Shown here in pieces: positions 60,409 to 64,000 of a stretch of DNA of 64,000 nucleotides. The position numbers and the translations under genes were made by a program. Every line of letters begins with the position of its first letter. The stretch's first letter is position 1. Source of the stretch: Sulfitobacter brevis. Its GTDB lineage: Bacteria > Pseudomonadota > Alphaproteobacteria > Rhodobacterales > Rhodobacteraceae. The stretch lies in contig NZ_FOMW01000002.1 in NCBI RefSeq assembly GCF_900112755.1, positions 62,001 through 126,000 on the forward strand, given 5' to 3'. The notes beneath the pieces are model-generated. The model saw only the letters and a list, made by a program, of their open reading frames with translations. It made no database searches and was not told the DNA's origin.

Positions 60409-62358
60409 TTAGTAAAGCCCCTGAATTTCCAAAGGCAGCTGGCGCACTTCACGCTCTTTCAGCAAGGATTTCGGCGGTTGGCGCGCGTCTGCCGCCTGAA
60501 GCTTGTTATAGCGTGACGATGAGGCGGCCTGAACATCTTCGCGACTGCGCAGGATCGTCGGGCGCATGAACACGAAAAGCGTGCGCTGGGTGTTGCGGGC
60601 ATTGCGGGATTTGAACAACTCCCCCACCACCGGCAGATCACCAAGGCCGGGAACCTTGCTGGTGCCGCCGCTGCGATCATCGGTGATCAGACCGCCCAAC
60701 ACCACTGTGCCGCGATTGTCGGCCATGACGGTGGTGTTGATCACGCGCCGGTTGGTGACCAGATCTGCGGCCCCCTCAACGTTTGCATCCACGAGGCTGG
60801 AGATTTCCTGTTCGATTGTCAGCTGCACGACATTGCCGCCGGTGATACGCGGCTTTACGTTCATGGTGATGCCGACATCCTTGCGCTCGATCGTGGTGAA
60901 CGGGGTTAGTGTATTGCCATCAGTGGCGAAGCTGCCGGTCCGGAACGGCACGTTCTGGCCTACGACAATGGTCGCAGGCTCGTTATCAAGCGTTGTCACC
61001 GACGGGGTCGACAGCAGCCGCGCATGAGTGGATTGCGACAAGGCTTGTACTAAAATACCGAAATCATTGGCCCCTGCGCCCAGCGTGAACCCTGTTGACA
61101 GAACCGAGCCTGCAGGCACGCCAACCGCCGAGAGAACCGCCCCTAACGAGCTGCCGCCGCCATTTGCAAAAGCAGTCGCGGCGATGCCGCCGTTAGGAAT
61201 ATTGGGGCCAAGGCCAAGCTGCACGCCCAAACGCTCCGCCACATCGCCCGAAACTTCGACAATCGCCGCCTCGATCATGACCTGAGGGCGGCGCACGTCC
61301 AGCGCGTGAATCAGCTGGCCGATTTCCTGCACCTGTGCGGCGGTACCGCGCACGATGATCGAATTGGTCTCGACCGAGGGGGTGACCGCCACAGCGTCAG
61401 GTGTGATGACCCGTGACAGCGGAACAAACTTGCCGCCCGCAACTTCTTCGGCGGTTCCTGCGGCGCCCACATCTTCAGCGACGACATTCGTGATATTGGT
61501 GGCATCGCCCACAGTGCCGCGAATGATTTCGGCGATCACAGCCGCGTCGCCGTATTGCAGGTTAAAGACGGTGGTGGCGACAGCCGCGCGTGGATCTTTG
61601 CGAGGAGCCACGTCCATGGCGATGGCAAGGCTGCGGATTTCGGCGATATCCGTTGGCGTGCCGCGCACCAGCAAAAGGTTTGAATTGGGGTCAATCGAAA
61701 GCCGAGCGCCGGTGCCCGCCGGGCCTAAAACCTCTATGATGGCACTGCCGACAGTCGCAGCATCGGCGCTGCGAAAGCGCAAAACCTCGGCGCGCACTTC
61801 GGCGTCGCCGTCAAAACTACGCGCGATCGCGGTGATCCGCGCCACATTGTCCAGAGTGTCGGTAATGATGATCCCGTTAGGATCCTCAACCGCTTCGATA
61901 TAACCTGATTCAGCCACCAGAGGCCGCAAGACCCGCACCGCTTCGGCGGCGGGCAGACGGTTTAGCCGCAACATCTCGGTGACCACATCCTGACCGCCAA
62001 CAAACGGGGTCTCCGCCATCGTCGGGCCGCTCACGGTGCGGGCTTCGGCCTCGGGCACCACCTGCCAGATCGTGCCAGCTTGCACAGCCGTAAAGCCGCG
62101 CACCCGAAGAATGGACTGAAACAGCGACCAGACGCCTTCCTTGTCCAGCGCTTGCGCCGAAACCACGGTCACATCACCGATCAAGCCCGGATCAAGCACC
62201 AGCGTGCGACCCGTAATTTCAGAAATCTGCTCGACCAGCACCGAAATATCGGCGTCGCGCAGATTGATAACAAAGGTATCTTGCGCTTGCGCCGGCAATG
62301 GCAGCGCCAGCGCTGCAGCCAGTACGGCCGCGCAGAAATATGAGGAAGGATGCTTCAT
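60409..62358 (-). CDS. gspD: Type II secretion secretin GspD
   Basis: A 649-residue outer-membrane secretin with signal peptide MKHPSSYFCAAVLAAALALP (cleavage near AQA). N-domains follow: N0 (FVINLRDADISVLVEQISEITGRTLVLDP), N1/N2/N3 (IEAVEDPNGIIITDTLDN and SNLLLVRGTPTDIAEI). The C-terminal secretin domain shows LLSTPSVTTLDNEPATIVVGQNVPF and VVLGGLITDDRSGGTSKVPGLGDLPVVGELF. It lies last in the visible gsp cluster, its ATG overlapping gspC by 4 nt. Confidence 0.93.
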   Translation of the reverse strand: MKHPSSYFCAAVLAAALALPLPAQAQDTFVINLRDADISVLVEQISEITGRTLVLDPGLIGDVTVVSAQALDKEGVWSLFQSILRVRGFTAVQAGTIWQVVPEAEARTVSGPTMAETPFVGGQDVVTEMLRLNRLPAAEAVRVLRPLVAESGYIEAVEDPNGIIITDTLDNVARITAIARSFDGDAEVRAEVLRFRSADAATVGSAIIEVLGPAGTGARLSIDPNSNLLLVRGTPTDIAEIRSLAIAMDVAPRKDPRAAVATTVFNLQYGDAAVIAEIIRGTVGDATNITNVVAEDVGAAGTAEEVAGGKFVPLSRVITPDAVAVTPSVETNSIIVRGTAAQVQEIGQLIHALDVRRPQVMIEAAIVEVSGDVAERLGVQLGLGPNIPNGGIAATAFANGGGSSLGAVLSAVGVPAGSVLSTGFTLGAGANDFGILVQALSQSTHARLLSTPSVTTLDNEPATIVVGQNVPFRTGSFATDGNTLTPFTTIERKDVGITMNVKPRITGGNVVQLTIEQEISSLVDANVEGAADLVTNRRVINTTVMADNRGTVVLGGLITDDRSGGTSKVPGLGDLPVVGELFKSRNARNTQRTLFVFMRPTILRSREDVQAASSSRYNKLQAADARQPPKSLLKEREVRQLPLEIQGLY

Positions 62359-63221
62359 TGCAGGGGGAACGACATCACGATGGTCTGCCCGTCCCTTTCG
62401 ACTTCGATGCGCGCAAGACCGGATTCGGCCACGACATCATAGAGATCGCGGTCCTTATCGACATTGCCCACGACTTGCCCGTTTACAGATTTCACTAGAT
62501 CACCTGCCCTCAACCCTGCACGATTAACACCGACGTCATGCTTTTCCGCGATCCTATAGCCATTATCGGTGGGCACCAAACCTATTGTATCCAGAACCTG
62601 TGCGGGATTGGCGCTGATGCGGTCGCGCCACATGTTGATGAAATCCTGTGTTGTCGTCGGCTGGGCGCGCTGCGCTGCATCCACCCGTTCGCTGGCCGTC
62701 ATGCCACTGCCCGAGGTTGCCAACGCCTGCAACCGTTCCAGACCCGTAGGAGCCGCTTCGGCCTCGGGGTCAATTTCCCTGCCCGCAAAAGATAAGATGC
62801 TGGAAACGCCGTCTATTTCGATCGTGACATGGTCTTTTGCGACATCGGTCAACAAGACTTCGGGGGTGAGCGCATCACCCAGGCGGAAGTTGGCCTCGGT
62901 GCCCGCCACGCTGATCAGAGCCAGCGACCGTGCCGGATCATCGCGCACAATAACGCCGAGCAACACCAGATCAACAGGCGGCGCCGCGACTTGCGCCTGT
63001 GGCGGTGCACTGGCGCTGCCGAACGGGGCAAGTGCGAGCGCCGGACCGATATCGACGCCGCCGGATGTTTCGGCCACAGGTGTTCTAAGCTGCGCGACGG
63101 GAGGCATCACACGGTCATGCCCGCGCAGATGCCAGCTCAGCGGCGCGGCGGCTGCGGCGACACTGCCCACGGCGAGCAGTGCAATCCCTGTCTGGAGCAA
63201 CGTCACGCGACTAAGCTTCAT
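62355..63221 (-). CDS. gspC: Type II secretion protein GspC
   Basis: A 288-residue inner-membrane clamp protein. One N-terminal TM (about 10-30) is followed by the homology region (PVDLVLLGVIVRDDPARSLALI, about 82-105) that binds the secretin N0 domain, and a C-terminal PDZ-like domain (NGYRIAEKHDVGVNRAGLRAGDLVKSVNGQVV). It is coupled by 4-nt overlaps to gspI before and gspD after. Confidence 0.87.
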   Translation of the reverse strand: MKLSRVTLLQTGIALLAVGSVAAAAAPLSWHLRGHDRVMPPVAQLRTPVAETSGGVDIGPALALAPFGSASAPPQAQVAAPPVDLVLLGVIVRDDPARSLALISVAGTEANFRLGDALTPEVLLTDVAKDHVTIEIDGVSSILSFAGREIDPEAEAAPTGLERLQALATSGSGMTASERVDAAQRAQPTTTQDFINMWRDRISANPAQVLDTIGLVPTDNGYRIAEKHDVGVNRAGLRAGDLVKSVNGQVVGNVDKDRDLYDVVAESGLARIEVERDGQTIVMSFPLQ

Positions 63222-63586
63222 GACGCCGCTCCGCTATCGACATAGCCATCCAGCACATAGAGCGTCTGATCGGTCCCGGCGCGTGCGACCCGCAGGCTCA
63301 ACCGTTGCACATCACTGTCGGTGGTTTCAGCGCGGTCATAATCGACGTCGAAGGTAATTCCATACATCACAACACCGCGCCCCTCGGGCTCTAGCCCCAA
63401 CCGCAATTGCGTCAGGGCCTCCTCCGCCACCCAGCGCGCGGCGACGCGTCCGGTCAGTTCTGTGATCCGCTTGGTATGGCTTTCGGCGGCAGAGAGGAGC
63501 GATACCGCCCCCAGCGCCAAAACCGCCATCGCGACAAGCGCTTCGATCAGCGTGAAGCCTCTGTCTTTACCGTGATCTGCCGTCAT
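63218..63586 (-). CDS. gspI: Type II secretion minor pseudopilin GspI
   Basis: A 122-residue prepilin: short basic leader MTADHGKDRG, then FTLIEALVAMAVLALGAVSLL with the cleavage Gly, Phe+1 and Glu+5. Size and the LxxAE-SHTKRITELTGRVAARWVAEEAL segment fit GspI, a tip component of the pseudopilus. It overlaps gspH and gspC by 4 nt on each side; gspJ and gspK are not between it and gspC. Confidence 0.82.
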   Translation of the reverse strand: MTADHGKDRGFTLIEALVAMAVLALGAVSLLSAAESHTKRITELTGRVAARWVAEEALTQLRLGLEPEGRGVVMYGITFDVDYDRAETTDSDVQRLSLRVARAGTDQTLYVLDGYVDSGAAS

Positions 63587-64000
63587 GATCCCTGCCCCAC
63601 ACGTTCCGCATTGATGCCGTCAAAGGTAATCTGCTCGGCGCGACTGCCGCTCCACAACAATTCCAGCGCCAGAACTTTCCCGTCGTCCAGCCGCATATCG
63701 GCGGATAGCGTCGCTGATCCGGCGGTTTCACCAAGGCGCAGCCGGTCTGGCAAAATATGAGGTTCGGCCAACAGCGCCACCGAATGCGGCTCCCAACTGT
63801 CGCCCTGATACACAGAAAATCCGTAGGACTGGGCGGTCCAGTCAAAGCGCATTGCCGAGCCGGTCAGGATCACCTCATCCGCCGCCCTGTTAAGCCTTGC
63901 GACCAGCAGATCAGCCTGCTGCCCCGCCACATCTCCGCGCCCGCCATTCCCGACGCTGAGCGCGACCGTGCCCGCCATCACGCCCACCAATACCAGCACC
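63583..64000 (-). CDS. gspH: Type II secretion minor pseudopilin GspH (N-terminus beyond window)
   Basis: The frame runs open through the right edge; the visible part begins within the hydrophobic helix (MLVLVGVMAGTVALSV) of a type IV-pilin-like protein, so the true start and its cleavage motif lie outside. The body, with LLVARLNRAADEVILTGSAMRFDWTAQSYGFSVYQGDSW, matches the GspH/FimT pattern. Its 3' end overlaps gspI by 4 nt. Confidence 0.8.
   Translation of the reverse strand, partial: VLVLVGVMAGTVALSVGNGGRGDVAGQQADLLVARLNRAADEVILTGSAMRFDWTAQSYGFSVYQGDSWEPHSVALLAEPHILPDRLRLGETAGSATLSADMRLDDGKVLALELLWSGSRAEQITFDGINAERVGQGS

Noticed and set aside
1..64000. CRISPR array
   Set aside because: No regularly spaced identical repeats of 24-40 bp were seen on either strand.

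Overview
The window reads as a chromosome segment of a Roseobacter-group alphaproteobacterium (Rhodobacterales). Evidence: an RNase E that starts MPKKMLIDATHAEE, a DUF1476 (F1-ATPase zeta) gene, a free-standing homocysteine methyltransferase plus corrinoid protein, a DUF1638 protein, the purC-purS-purQ order and generally high G+C. I cannot name the genus.

Layout. 1-20.5 kb is ordinary core genome: a P450 fragment, an alpha/beta hydrolase, CcdA, TusA, RNase E, a DctB/DctD-like two-component pair, purine genes (purC-S-Q and purM-N), parts of a split B12-dependent methionine synthase (homocysteine methyltransferase, corrinoid protein, DUF1638), a PA0069-type radical SAM protein, SufE, RidA, RNase D, and a tRNA with anticodon CAU.

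20.6-48.8 kb is an integrated genomic island of about 28.2 kb. Its ends are a perfect 25-bp direct repeat: one copy is the 3' end of the tRNA (20593-20617), the other lies 75 bp after a tyrosine integrase gene (48815-48839). GTGTCACAC repeats sit just inside both ends. The replication/integration module is on the right (integrase, excisionase-like HTH proteins, PrimPol, P4-type helicase, and an iteron/palindrome block that looks like an origin). The cargo has three parts. (i) A two-component system beside a Slam-type outer-membrane translocator and its likely surface lipoprotein. (ii) A three-gene operon of an unknown 204-aa protein with Mre11/SbcD-like and Rad50/SbcC-like proteins. (iii) A complete type I restriction-modification operon, hsdR-hsdM-hsdS, ending in a translationally coupled HNH-nuclease-like gene. 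An ArdC antirestriction protein lies close by. I see no relaxase, conjugation genes or phage structural genes, so the element resembles a satellite-like or P4-like integrative element carrying defence cargo.

48.8-64 kb returns to host-like sequence: a three-gene periplasmic molybdenum hydroxylase operon (2Fe-2S subunit, Tat-exported molybdopterin subunit, dihaem cytochrome c), an IS3 relic, a heavy-metal (probably copper) RND efflux operon, an EamA exporter, YaeQ, and the 3' part of a type II secretion operon (gspH-I-C-D) that runs off the right edge.

The most interesting candidates are the unknown/Mre11/Rad50 operon, the Slam-lipoprotein-kinase locus, the putative island origin at 44.14-44.28 kb, a three-way-junction element at 42.85-42.92 kb, and a DctD-like regulator that lacks the GAFTGA loop needed to contact sigma-54. 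I ran no searches; assignments rest on motifs and recalled family knowledge.
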